Assembly: GCA_044227705.1 (NCBI GenBank)
Contig: JBGAWE010000053.1
Coordinates: 1 to 23,459, forward strand
Origin: JANOQP01 sp044227705
GTDB taxonomy: Bacteria; Bacteroidota; Bacteroidia; Chitinophagales; Saprospiraceae
Reading direction: 5' to 3'
Length of the DNA: 23,459 nt
Below, piece by piece: positions 7,110 through 16,500 of the stretch (its first letter is position 1; the number at the start of each line of letters is the position of its first letter). The notes under the pieces are model-generated. The model worked only from the letters and a program-made list of their open reading frames with translations. It did not search any database and was not told where the DNA came from. A program made the position numbers and the translations under genes.

Positions 7110-8429
7110 TTAGGCAAAATTCTTCCACGCATCCCTTTCCACCGGCATCTGCCAGCAAGCCCCCGAGTTCTCGATGGCGTTGAACAGCGGGAGCCACTCC
7201 GTCGGCCCGGCCGATTGGGTGAGGATTTCATGGCGGCGCAGTTGCACGATGATGTCGAGCGGGTTGAGCAGCACCGGACAGGCCTCGACGCAGGCGTTGC
7301 AGGTCGTACAGGCGTGGATTTCCTCGGGCGTGATCCGGTTGAAAAGGGTTAGGCCGTCGTCGTAGCCCTCTTTTTGAAACTTGCCCGAATCAATGTTCCG
7401 GCCGACCTCCTCCATCCGGTCGCGCACGTCCATCATGATTTTGCGGGGGGAGAGCTTTTTGCCGGTCAAATTGGCCGGGCAGGCTGCCGTGCAGCGGCCG
7501 CACTCGGTGCAGGAATAGGCTTGCAGCAGGTTCGTCCAGCCGAGCGAGAAGACGTCGTTCGCGCCGAACTCGGGAAGTTCCGCCGGCGCGGCCTCGCTCG
7601 GGTCGGGCTGGTCGAGGCCCATCATCAGGCGCACCTCTTTCTGCACCTCGGGCATGTTGTCGAGCTGGCCCTTCGGCTGGTTTTTCGCAAAATAGGTGGC
7701 CGGGAAGGCGAGGAAGATGTGCAGGTGCTTCGAGTACGGCAGGTAGACAATGAAGCCGAAGACCGTCAGCGCGTGCAGCCACCAGCCGAACCTTTCGATG
7801 CCGACGAGCGCGGCGGTCGACAAATCCCCGAAAAGGGCCGGGCCGAGCCAGCTGCTGACGGCGAACGCGCCGGTCGGGTGGTAATGCCCAAATTGGAGGT
7901 TTTGAAGCACCCGGTCGCCGCCGTTCATGCAGAAGATGCCGACGATGAGGGTGATTTCGCCCAGCAGGATGAGGTTCGCGTCGCGCATCGGCCAGCCGCG
8001 CAACTCAGGTTTTTGGAAACGGTTGATTTTCAGCACGTTGCGCCGCATCAAAAAGGCGACGGTCGCCACGAACGCTAGCACGCTCAACACCTCGATGAAG
8101 CTGATGACGAACGTGTAGAACCCGCCGAGATGGGTCGAGAAGAAGCGGTGCGAACCCGTCAGCCCGTCCACGAAGATTTCGAGAAGCTCGACCTGCGTGA
8201 TGACAAATGCCACATAAATAAAGAGGTGCAGCACGGCGGGCAGCGTCAATTTGAACATCTTCCGCTGGCCGAGCGCGACGAGGAGGACGTTGCGCCAGCG
8301 GGCTGAGCTGTCGCCGCCCATGGCCTCGTCTTTGCCCAATCCGATGTTGCGGAAGACCCGCGAGAAGCCGCGCCAGCCGAGCCATGCGGCCGCCAAAAGC
8401 ACCGCCGCGAACAGGATTTGTTGGAACAT
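7110..8429 (-). CDS. Membrane 4Fe-4S dicluster oxidoreductase
   Basis: Inner-membrane electron-transfer protein of 439 aa. The N-terminal half has about five or six hydrophobic helices (1-20, 60-90, 103-128, 150-170, 185-212, 215-245) with scattered histidines, like a NarI/HdrE-type cytochrome b module. The C-terminal half holds two ferredoxin-type motifs, Cys307-x2-Cys310-x2-Cys313-x3-Cys317-Pro and Cys374-x2-Cys377-x2-Cys380-x3-Cys384-Pro. The tail NAIENSGACWQMP resembles the conserved end of this family in Bacteroidota. The CCG-domain protein 21 nt downstream is the expected partner. A promoter-like TTTG-N17-TACTTTCG lies upstream. I infer quinone-linked electron transfer; no specific reaction can be assigned. 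Confidence 0.9.
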   Translation of the reverse strand: MFQQILFAAVLLAAAWLGWRGFSRVFRNIGLGKDEAMGGDSSARWRNVLLVALGQRKMFKLTLPAVLHLFIYVAFVITQVELLEIFVDGLTGSHRFFSTHLGGFYTFVISFIEVLSVLAFVATVAFLMRRNVLKINRFQKPELRGWPMRDANLILLGEITLIVGIFCMNGGDRVLQNLQFGHYHPTGAFAVSSWLGPALFGDLSTAALVGIERFGWWLHALTVFGFIVYLPYSKHLHIFLAFPATYFAKNQPKGQLDNMPEVQKEVRLMMGLDQPDPSEAAPAELPEFGANDVFSLGWTNLLQAYSCTECGRCTAACPANLTGKKLSPRKIMMDVRDRMEEVGRNIDSGKFQKEGYDDGLTLFNRITPEEIHACTTCNACVEACPVLLNPLDIIVQLRRHEILTQSAGPTEWLPLFNAIENSGACWQMPVERDAWKNFA

Positions 8430-8460
8430 GAGCCGTTGAATTTTTTGCCCTGAATGGAGG

Positions 8461-8489
8461 CGAAAGTAAACGGACGGGCCTGATTCAAA
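8461..8489 (-). promoter_or_regulatory. Candidate promoter for the iron-sulfur reductase operon
   Basis: On the minus strand TTTG (8486-8489) is followed after 17 nt by TACTTTCG (8461-8468), one base off TAnnTTTG, about 30 nt before the start codon. The same TACTTTCG string precedes lepA. The -33 part overlaps the 3' end of the OmpA gene, which suggests that the reductase pair can be transcribed independently. Confidence 0.45.
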
Positions 8490-10116
8490 TGCGCACGATT
8501 CGGAACTCCGTCCGCCGGTTCAAGGCCCGCAGCTCGGCCGAGGAGTTGTCGTTGAGCGGCGCGGCAGGCCCCATCCCGGCGGTCTCGATGCGGGCGGCGG
8601 CGATGCCTTTTTGAACCAAAAAGGCCTTGATGGCCTCGGCCCGCTGCTCGCTCAATTTCTGCAAGTCCTCCGGCCGCCCCTGGTTGTCGGTGTAGCCCTC
8701 GATGCGGACGACGAGCGTCGGGTTCTCTGTGAAAATCTGATAGAGCCGCTCGATTTCAGGGTAGCTCTTCGACAGAATCTCGGCCTTCGACTGCTCGAAA
8801 TAGATCGGGTTGAGCCGGATGACCGCCCCGCTCGCCAGCGGCTCGATGACGAGGTCGACGATGTACTTCTCCTGAAAATAGGGCTTGCCCGCCTCGTAGA
8901 AGACGGTCTGTTTCACGCCGGTGTAGCCCGGTTTCTCGCCTGTGAAGTCCATCGTCACGCCTTTCGGTATCTTGATGACAAACCAGCCGTCGGCCGCGAC
9001 GATTGGGTTGGCCTTCCCGCCCGGCTCGCCGTACCAGACGACCGCGTCCCTCACCACGTCGCCCGTCTGGCCGTTGAGGACGCGGCCGGTGACGGTCAGC
9101 TCCGTCGGGCTGGGCGGCGCGATTTGGGTGCGGAAGATGTCGCTGGAGCCGTCTCTTTTTGACGAAAAATAGAGCTGGCCGGTGCTCATGTTGAAATAGG
9201 GCTGGCTGTCGTCGGCGGCCGAGTTGATCGGCTCGACGAGGGGCGAAGGCGTCGTCCAATCGTCCCATCCGTCGCCGAGGCGCTTGGCCATGTAGATGTC
9301 GTTGCCGCCGAGGCCGCCGGGCCTGTTCGAGGAGAAGAAGAGCGTCCGGTTGTCCTCCGAGAGGAAGGGAGTGGTCTCGCGCTGGAAAGAGTTGACCCAA
9401 CCGCCGATGTGTCGCGGGGCGGAAAACACGCCGTCCTCCTCCCGGAAACAGACATACAAATCCATGTCGCCGAGCGCGTCGGAGCGGCTGGCGGAGAGGA
9501 CGAGGATCTTCCCGTCGAAGCTCATCGTCAGGCTCACGTCGCTCGTCAGGGTGTAGAAGTCCTTGATTTCCAACGGTTTGGGCAGCGTCCAGATGTCGAA
9601 CGCCGAGCGGCGGACGGTCGAGAAGCCGCGCTCCATGCCGCCCCCGGTAGGGAATCGGTTGACGACGACGAACTCGTTGGGGTCGGGCGTGATGGCGACG
9701 AGGGAGTTGGGCAGGGCATTGTTCAGCGGCGGCGGGGCGTGCCAAGTCTTGTCGAAGACCTTTCCGTCGCCCTCGGCAAACCAGATGTCCTGATTGAAAT
9801 CGGAGGCAACGGGGTCGGCGACGGGCTGCTGGGAGATTTCAGAATAGATGTTGCGCAGCTCCGAGAGGTAGGCCTCGGGCGCGAGCACCTGTGACTGGTC
9901 GATGCCGCCGACCATCAGCGTTTTTGAAAAATCGGGGAAGCCCGAGCGCGTGAAGAACAGCGTCAACCCGTCGCGGGAGGTGACGGGCGTTATCTCGTCG
10001 GAACCGCTGTTGATGCTCGGCGGGAGTTTTTCGAGCGTGAAAGGCTGAGCCTCGGCCGGTTTTTTCACCAAAAAGACGACGGCGAGGAGGACAAATCGGC
10101 AGGGGGCAAGGTTCAT
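8485..10116 (-). CDS. PD40 beta-propeller/OmpA-domain envelope protein
   Basis: Exported 543-aa envelope protein. The start at 10116 is chosen because it gives a signal peptide (MNLAPCRFVLLAVVFLVKKPAEA, cleavage near residue 23); the frame extends further upstream but without sense. Residues ~35-330 contain several PD40/WD40-like propeller repeats (e.g. EITPVTSRDGLTLFFTRSG, ETTPFLSEDNRTLFFSSNR, DDSQPYFNMSTGQLYFSSKR). Residues ~340-425 form a carboxypeptidase-regulatory-like beta domain (TVTGRVLNGQTGDVVRDAVV). Residues 433-543 are an OmpA C-terminal peptidoglycan-binding domain (IYFEQSKAEI, IEGYTDNQG, LNRRTEFRI). This architecture is common in Bacteroidota and tethers the outer membrane to peptidoglycan; relatives include PorE-like type IX secretion proteins. 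No type IX secretion genes are nearby, so that role is unproven. Confidence 0.9.
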   Translation of the reverse strand: MNLAPCRFVLLAVVFLVKKPAEAQPFTLEKLPPSINSGSDEITPVTSRDGLTLFFTRSGFPDFSKTLMVGGIDQSQVLAPEAYLSELRNIYSEISQQPVADPVASDFNQDIWFAEGDGKVFDKTWHAPPPLNNALPNSLVAITPDPNEFVVVNRFPTGGGMERGFSTVRRSAFDIWTLPKPLEIKDFYTLTSDVSLTMSFDGKILVLSASRSDALGDMDLYVCFREEDGVFSAPRHIGGWVNSFQRETTPFLSEDNRTLFFSSNRPGGLGGNDIYMAKRLGDGWDDWTTPSPLVEPINSAADDSQPYFNMSTGQLYFSSKRDGSSDIFRTQIAPPSPTELTVTGRVLNGQTGDVVRDAVVWYGEPGGKANPIVAADGWFVIKIPKGVTMDFTGEKPGYTGVKQTVFYEAGKPYFQEKYIVDLVIEPLASGAVIRLNPIYFEQSKAEILSKSYPEIERLYQIFTENPTLVVRIEGYTDNQGRPEDLQKLSEQRAEAIKAFLVQKGIAAARIETAGMGPAAPLNDNSSAELRALNRRTEFRIVRI

Positions 10117-10135
10117 ACAGTTGAGATTTCCGGGG

Positions 10136-10143
10136 CAAAGGAA
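10136..10143 (-). promoter_or_regulatory. Weak candidate -7 box for the OmpA-domain gene
   Basis: TTCCTTTG on the minus strand differs from TAnnTTTG by one base and lies 19 nt before the chosen start. It sits next to the palindromic repeat pair in the divergent region shared with lepA. Confidence 0.3.
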
Positions 10144-10151
10144 GAATGCGT

Positions 10152-10170
10152 CGCAGCATTTATGCTGTGC
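10152..10170 (+). repeat. Palindromic repeat, copy 1 (REP-like)
   Basis: CGCAGCATTTATGCTGTGC. The core CAGCAT-TT-ATGCTG is itself a hairpin. It matches copy 2 at 17 of 19 positions as a direct repeat, and the 14-nt core is the exact reverse complement of the copy 2 core. Confidence 0.8.
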
Positions 10171-10185
10171 CCATTCGAGCCGCAA

Positions 10186-10204
10186 CGCAGCATAAATGCT
10201 GTGC
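10186..10204 (+). repeat. Palindromic repeat, copy 2 (REP-like)
   Basis: CGCAGCATAAATGCTGTGC begins 34 nt after the start of copy 1 and ends 7 nt before the lepA -7 box. It occupies the place where a -33 element would be expected, so it could act as an operator as well as a dispersed repeat. Confidence 0.8.
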
Positions 10205-10211
10205 TACCTTC

Positions 10212-10219
10212 TACTTTCG
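10212..10219 (+). promoter_or_regulatory. Candidate -7 box for lepA
   Basis: TACTTTCG is one base off TAnnTTTG and lies 9 nt before the lepA ATG. This predicts a very short or absent 5' leader. The same octamer precedes the iron-sulfur reductase gene. Confidence 0.4.
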
Positions 10220-10228
10220 CCGCCGCTT

Positions 10229-12022
10229 ATGAAGAACGTCCGCAATTTCTGCATCATCGCCCACATCGACCACGGCAAGAGCACCCTCGCCGACCGCCTC
10301 CTCGAGACCACCAACACCATCTCACAGCGCAACATGGTCGACCAGGCGCTCGACAACATGGACCTCGAGCGCGAGCGCGGCATCACCATCAAGAGCCACG
10401 CCATCCAGATGAAGTACATCCGCCCGACCGACGGGCAGGAGTTCACCTTCAACCTCATCGACACGCCGGGCCACGTCGATTTCAGCTACGAGGTCAGCCG
10501 CTCCATCGCCGCCTGCGAGGGCGCGCTACTCCTTGTCGACGCAACGCAGGGCATCCAGGCGCAGACCATCTCCAACCTCTACCTCGCCATCGACAACAAC
10601 CTCGAAATCATCCCCGTCCTCAACAAAGTGGACATGGCGACGGCCAACATCGAGGAGGTGACCGATCAGGTAATCGAGCTTATCGGCTGCAAAAAGGAGG
10701 ACATCATGCTCTGTTCGGGCCGCACCGGCTTCGGCGTGCCGGAGCTTTTGGCGGCCGTCGTCGACCGAATCCCCGCGCCGACGGGCGACCCCGAGGCACC
10801 CGCGCAGGCGATGATTTTCGACTCGATGTTCAACTCCTTCCGGGGCGTGATCTCCTATGTCCGGATGAAGAACGGGGTCATCAAGAAGGGAGACCGCATC
10901 AAATTCGTCGCCACCGACAAGGATTACATCGCCGAGGAGGTCGGCGTCTTGCAGATGAGCCAAGTGCCGACCGGCCAGCTGTCGGCGGGCGACGTGGGCT
11001 ACATCATCACCGGCATCAAGATTTCGAAAGAGGTGAAAGTCGGCGACACCATCACCCTGCGCGACCGGCCGGGCGAGATGTTGCACGGCTTCGAGGAGGT
11101 GAAGCCGATGGTCTTCGCCGGGATTTACCCGCTCGACAACGACGACTTCGAGGACCTGCGCGACAGCCTCGAAAAGCTCCAGCTGAACGACGCATCGCTC
11201 GTCTACGAACCGGAAAGCTCCTCGGCGCTCGGCTTCGGCTTCCGCTGCGGCTTCCTTGGGATGCTCCACCTCGAAATCGTGCAGGAGCGGCTCCAGCGCG
11301 AGTTCAACCAGGACGTCATCACGACCATCCCGAACGTGAGCTATTGGGCGACGGACACGAAGGGCAACCGCTTTTTGGTGCAAACGCCCGTCAACTACCC
11401 CGACCCGAACCACCTGGCAAAGACGGAGGAGCCGTTCATCTACGCGCAGGTCATCACGAAGCCGGAGTACATCGGCAACATCATGAACCTCTGCATCGAG
11501 AAGCGCGGGATGCTCATCAAGCAGCACTACATGACGCCGACGCGCATCGAGCTGATCTTCCATTTGCCGCTGGCCGAGATAGTTTTTGACTTCTACGACC
11601 GCCTGAAGAGCATCTCACGGGGCTACGCCAGCTTCGACTACCACATGCTCGACTTCCGCGAGACGGATTTGGTGAAACTCGAAATCAAACTCAACAGCGA
11701 GCCGGTCGATGCGCTCTCCGCCCTCGTCCACCGCTCGAAAGCTGAATCAGTTGGGCGGAAGATGTGCCTGAAATTGAAAGACCTGATCACTCGGCAGCAG
11801 TTCCAGATCGCCATCCAAGCCTCCATCGGCGCGAAAATCATCGCCCGCGAGACCATCTCGGCTCTGCGAAAGGACGTGACCGCCAAGTGCTATGGCGGCG
11901 ACGTGACCCGCAAGCGCAAACTCCTCGAAAAGCAGAAAGAGGGCAAGAAGCGCATGAAGCAGTTCGGCTCCGTCGAGGTGCCGCAGGAGGCGTTCATCAA
12001 GGTTTTGAAATTGGACGATTGA
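10229..12022 (+). CDS. lepA: Translation elongation factor 4 (LepA)
   Basis: Ribosome-binding GTPase (EF4/LepA), implicated in back-translocation or ribosome assembly. It is 597 aa, the normal length. G1 is AHIDHGKST (11-19), G3 is DTPGH with the catalytic His, and G4 is NKVD. The EF-Tu-like domain II, two EF-G-like alpha/beta domains and the LepA-specific C-terminal domain (ending near GGDVTRKRKLLEKQKEGKKRMKQFGSVEVPQEAFIKVLK) are all present. An upstream ATG at 10196 lies inside palindromic repeat copy 2, so the start at 10229 (MKNVRNFCIIAH) is preferred. It is transcribed divergently from the OmpA-domain gene and converges on the RND operon. Confidence 0.97.
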   Translation: MKNVRNFCIIAHIDHGKSTLADRLLETTNTISQRNMVDQALDNMDLERERGITIKSHAIQMKYIRPTDGQEFTFNLIDTPGHVDFSYEVSRSIAACEGALLLVDATQGIQAQTISNLYLAIDNNLEIIPVLNKVDMATANIEEVTDQVIELIGCKKEDIMLCSGRTGFGVPELLAAVVDRIPAPTGDPEAPAQAMIFDSMFNSFRGVISYVRMKNGVIKKGDRIKFVATDKDYIAEEVGVLQMSQVPTGQLSAGDVGYIITGIKISKEVKVGDTITLRDRPGEMLHGFEEVKPMVFAGIYPLDNDDFEDLRDSLEKLQLNDASLVYEPESSSALGFGFRCGFLGMLHLEIVQERLQREFNQDVITTIPNVSYWATDTKGNRFLVQTPVNYPDPNHLAKTEEPFIYAQVITKPEYIGNIMNLCIEKRGMLIKQHYMTPTRIELIFHLPLAEIVFDFYDRLKSISRGYASFDYHMLDFRETDLVKLEIKLNSEPVDALSALVHRSKAESVGRKMCLKLKDLITRQQFQIAIQASIGAKIIARETISALRKDVTAKCYGGDVTRKRKLLEKQKEGKKRMKQFGSVEVPQEAFIKVLKLDD

Positions 12023-12043
12023 CGAAACAACAGCCTCGGAGGC

Positions 12044-12119
12044 GAGAAAACCGTGTCAGCGGAGTGAATCGAGGAAGGAGGATTCCGCCATTGACTCACC
12101 CCTCTGACACAGTTCTCTA
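12044..12119 (-). terminator. Long imperfect inverted repeat between lepA and the RND operon
   Basis: Arms at 12044-12070 and 12093-12119 pair at 21 of 27 positions. Four of the six mismatches become G-U pairs in a minus-strand transcript, giving 25 of 27 paired there. It starts 8 nt beyond the outer-membrane factor stop codon, so it probably ends or protects the RND transcript. There is no T-run after it, so it is not a standard intrinsic terminator. Confidence 0.5.
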
Positions 12120-12126
12120 AAAACGC

Positions 12127-13558
12127 TCATCTCCAGCCGCCGCCGAGGCCGCGATAGACCTGAACCCCCGCCGCTAATTGGTCGCGCTTGATTTCCAGCA
12201 GCTCCAGTTTCGCCTCCAGCACGTCGCGCTGCGTCATCAGCACTTCGAGGTAGTCCGCGCGGGCGGATTTGAACAGGTCGGTCGAAACGCCGATGGCCGT
12301 GTTCAGTGCGTCCACCTGCTGGGACTTGAGGGCGAAGCGTTTTTCGAGGTTCTCGCTGTTCGAAAGCTGGGTCGAGACCTCGGCGCAGGCGTTCAAAATC
12401 GTGCGCTCGTAGTTGTACATCGCCTGTACTTGCCGGGCGGACGCGCTGTTGAACTCGGCCTGGATGGCCTTCCGGTTGATGATTGGCCCGGCCACGTCGC
12501 CCGCGAGGTTGAACAGCAGCGATTCCGGGATTTTCACCAAAAACGCCGGGTTGAACGCCTGCAAGCCGAGCGCGGACGACACTTCCAGCGTCGGGAAAAA
12601 CTCGGCGCGAGCCACGCTGACGTCGATTTTGGCCGCCGCCAAGTCTAGTTCCGCCTGCCGGATGTCGGGGCGGTTGGTGAGCAGCCGTGATGGGACGCCC
12701 GCCCGGATCTGCGTCGGCGCCAGGCTCAAAATCCGCCTTGCTGCGCTCGATGGGTTGCGGGAAACGCCCGGCGAGGAGGTTGAGGCGGTTTTCTGTCTCC
12801 TTGATCTGCCGGAGGATTTCGAATTCGAGGCTTTGCGAGGCCAGCACCTCTGCCTCGAATTTTTTCACCCCCAGCTCCGTGGCCTGCGCGGCCTCCTTCT
12901 GGATTCTGACCGTTTCGAGGGCGTTTTTCTGCAACTCGATGTTTTGGCGGACGATGCCCAGTTGTGCGTCCAGCGCCAGCAACTCGTAGTACGATGTGGC
13001 CAGCTCGGCCACCAGATTCGTCACGACGAAGTTTTTGCCCTCGACAGAGGCCAAAAACCGGGTGACGGCCGCCTTTTTCGCGTTGCGGAGCTTTTTCCAG
13101 ATGTCGACCTCCCATCGGGCGGCAACGGTCGGCGCGAAATCGGGCAGCCATTCCGGCACTTCCTTCCCGGGCTTGATTTCGGTGGACGCATCGCCCGCGC
13201 CCTGGCTGGTGTATCGCCCCACCTTTTCCAAACCGATTCCGCCCCCCGCGCTGACGGCGGGCAGCAGGGCGCCTTTCCGCGCCAGGATCTCGTTGCGGGC
13301 GACCTCGATTTCCTGGAGGGTGATGGCAAGCTCCCGGTTGTTTTGGAGGGCCGTGTCGATCAGTTCCAGGAGGTTTCGGTCGGCAAAAAAGGTTTTCCAC
13401 GGCAGGGCGGCCATGCTGGCCGTGTCGGTCTTGGCCTCGCCGAACGAGGCGGGCATCGTGGTCCTCGCCTCTTTCAAGGCGACGGCCGGGGCCTTGCAGC
13501 CCACAGCGAGCAAACCCGCGGCCAGCGGGGCGAGCAGGAGATATCTGTTCTTAAGCAT
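12127..13558 (-). pseudogene. RND outer-membrane factor (OprM/NodT family), single-base frameshift
   Basis: Outer-membrane channel of the tripartite pump. Residues 1-276 read from 13558 (lipoprotein signal with lipobox LAVGC, then the first TolC-like repeat up to LNLLAGRFPQPIERSKAD). From the TTTT run at 12728-12731 the family sequence continues in another frame (LSLAPTQIRAGVPSRLLTNRPDIRQAELDLAAAKIDVSVARAEFFPTL...) to the stop at 12127. Removing one T restores an uninterrupted reading of about 476 aa, the usual OprM length. Without that change, the upstream frame runs on with nonsense to 12056. Its start overlaps the permease stop by 8 bp. It is either a genuine recent mutation, phase variation at a short homopolymer, or a sequencing error. 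Identity of the family is certain; functionality is not. Confidence 0.9.
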
Positions 13559-16500
13559 TGACGTCGATGGGTTCAGTTAAAGGATGTTCGGACGGCTCTT
13601 CCACGTATTGAACCCGCTCGGACTCGCGGCCGAACAGGTAGTAGAGTCCCGGAATGATCAGCACCCCGAAAACGGTGCCGATGAACATGCCGCCCGCCGA
13701 GGCGGTGCCGATGGTCCGGTTGCCGACCGCGCCCGGCCCCGTGGCCAGGGCCAACGGGATCAGGCCAGCAATAAAGGCGAACGAGGTCATCAGGATCGGG
13801 CGGAAACGGGCCAGCGCGCCCTCGATGGCCGCGTCAAAAACGGTGGCCCCGGCGGCGTGCCGCTGCACGGCAAACTCGACGATGAGCACGGCGTTCTTGC
13901 CGAGCAAACCGATGAGCATGACCTGCGCGACCTGCGCATAGATGTTGTTCTCAAGCCCGGCCAGTTTCAAAAAGAGGAACGCGCCGAAGACGCCCGTCAC
14001 GAGCGACAGAATGACGACCAGCGGCAGGATGAAGCTCTCGTACTGCGCCGACAGGATGAGGTAGACGAACGTCAGGCAGATGAGGAAGATGTACAAGGCC
14101 TCGTTGCCGCGCCCGACCTCGTCCTTCGAGATGCCCGCCCAGTCGATGCCGAAGCCGCGCGGGAGGGTCGCCTCGGCCACCTGCTTGATGGCGTCGATGG
14201 CCTGTCCGCTGGAGTAGCCGACGGCCGCTTGACCGCTGATCTCGGAGGAGTTGTAGAGGTTGTGCCGCGTGATCTCGGAGAGGCCGTACACCTTTTCCAT
14301 GTGCATGAAGGCGGAGAAGGGCACCATCTCGTCGCGGTCGTTTTTGACGTAGAGCTTCAAGATGTCCTCCGGCAGGGCGCGGTATTCCGGCCCGGCCTGC
14401 ACGATGACCTTGTACTGCCGGTCGTACTTGATGAAGCTGATCTCGTAGTTCGAGCCGAGGAGCGTGGAGAGCGTGTTGGTCGCGTTCTCGATGGAGACGC
14501 CCTTCTGCTGGGCAATCTCGTTGTCGATCCGCAGCATGTACTGCGGGAAGCTGGCGCTGTAGAACGAGAACACGGAGCTCAACTCGGGGCGTTTTTGCAG
14601 CGCGGCGACGAAGTCGTTGTTCACCTGCTCCATTTTCTTGTAGTCGCCGGAGCCGGACTTGTCCAGCAGGCGCAGCTCGAAACCGCCCGCCGCGCCGTAG
14701 CCGGGAACCGCCGGGGGCTGGAAGAACTCGATGGTCGCGCCCGTGATGCCCATCGATTTTTCCTCCATCTCCTCGATGACCTGCTGGACGGAGTGCTTGC
14801 GGTCGCTCCAGTTTTTGAGGTTGATGAGGCAGGTGCCGGAGTTCGAGCCGGTGCCCTCGGTCAGGATCTCGTAGCCCGCGAGGCGCGAGACGGACTGGAT
14901 GTCCTCCATTTCCTCGGCAACGGCCTGGAGCCGGCCTGCGATTTCGTTCGTCCGTTCGAGGCTTGAGCCGGGCGGCGTCTGGATGACGGCGTAGAACATG
15001 CCCTGGTCCTCGGAGGGGATGAAGCCCGTGGGCAGCGCGCCGTTGAAGTACCAGGTGCCGAGGAAGAACAAAACCAGCGCGCCGAAAGTGACCACCCGCC
15101 GATTGACGATGGCGTTCAAGATGCGCCGATAGCCGATGGAGAGGCGGTTGAACCGCTCGTTGAACTTGTCCAAAAGGAGGTTCAGCGGGTTCTTCTTCCG
15201 GGGGACGCCGTGCGTGTTGCGCAGCAAAATCGCGCAGAGCGCGGGCGTGAGCGTGAGGGCGATCAGGCCGGAAAGGATGATGGCCGTGGCCATCGTTATG
15301 GAAAACTGCCGGTAAAAAATGCCGACCGGCCCCGACATGAACGTGACCGGGATGAACACCGCCGCCATGACCAGCGTGATGGCGATGATGGCCCCGCTGA
15401 TCTCGTGCATCGACTCCTCGGTGGCGCGGGAGGCGGTCAGGTTCTTCTGCTCCATTTTGGCGTGCACCGCCTCGACGACCACGATGGCGTTGTCGACCAC
15501 GATGCCGATGGCCAAAACCAGCGCGAAAAGCGTGATGAGGTTGAGCGTGATGCCGAACATCGACATGAAAAAGAACGTCCCGACGAGCGAGACCGGCACC
15601 GCGATGGTCGGTATCAGGGTCGAGCGCCAGTCGCCCAAAAAGATGAACACGACCAGGCCGACCAATATGAACGCCTCGACGAGCGTGTGCAGGACCTTTT
15701 CCATCGAGGCGTCGAGGAAGGTGGAGACGTCGTAGCTGATCTCGTAGTCCATTCCCTTCGGGAACGACGCGCCCTTGATCTCGGCCAGTTTTTCCTTGAC
15801 GTTCTTGATGACCTCGCTGGCGTTGCTGCCGTAGGACTGTTTGAGCACGATGGCCGCCGAAGGCTTGCCGTTGAGGTTGGAGTAGATGTCGTACATCGAG
15901 CTGCCGAACTCGATGTTGGCCACGTCCTTCAGGTGGATGATCTCGCCGTCGGGCGTGGCGCGGAGGACGACGTTGCGGTACTGCTCTTCGGTGGTGAACC
16001 GGCCGGGGTACTTCAGCACGTACTCGAAGGCCTGCGATCGTTTGCCCGACGACTCGCCCGTCTTGCCCGGAGAGGCCTCGAGGCTTTGGGCAGAGAGGGC
16101 CTCCATGACCTCGTCGGCGGAAATCTTGTAGGCCTGCAAGCGGTCGGGTTTTAGCCAAATCCGCATCGCGTACTCGCGGTTCCCCAAAATATCGGCGAAG
16201 CCGACGCCCTCGACGCGGCGCAACTCGGAGAGCAGGTTGATGTCGGCGAAATTGAACAGGAACTTCTGGTCGGCCAGCGAGTCGGTGCTGAACAGGTTGA
16301 TGTACATGAGCATGTTCGACTCCTCGCGGCTGATCTTGACGCCTTCCCGCACGACGATGGGCGGCAGCTTGTTGATGACCGAAGCGACGCGGTTCTGGAC
16401 GTTGAGCGAGGCCACGTTGGGGTCGGTGCCGATGTTGAAGATGAGCTGGATGCCGCCCTCGCCGTCGTTGCCGGCGTCGGAGGTCATGTACTTCATGCCG

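Noticed and set aside
10162..11589. A 475-codon frame overlapping lepA
   Set aside because: Arg/Pro/His-rich shadow of lepA in another frame with no family resemblance.
12722..12736. Programmed ribosomal frameshift in the outer-membrane factor
   Set aside because: A run of four T without a recognisable slippery heptamer or stimulatory signal makes an error or mutation simpler; outer-membrane factors are not known to use frameshifting.
13584..14966. A 460-codon frame antisense to the RND permease
   Set aside because: Low-complexity charged shadow of a clearly coding gene.
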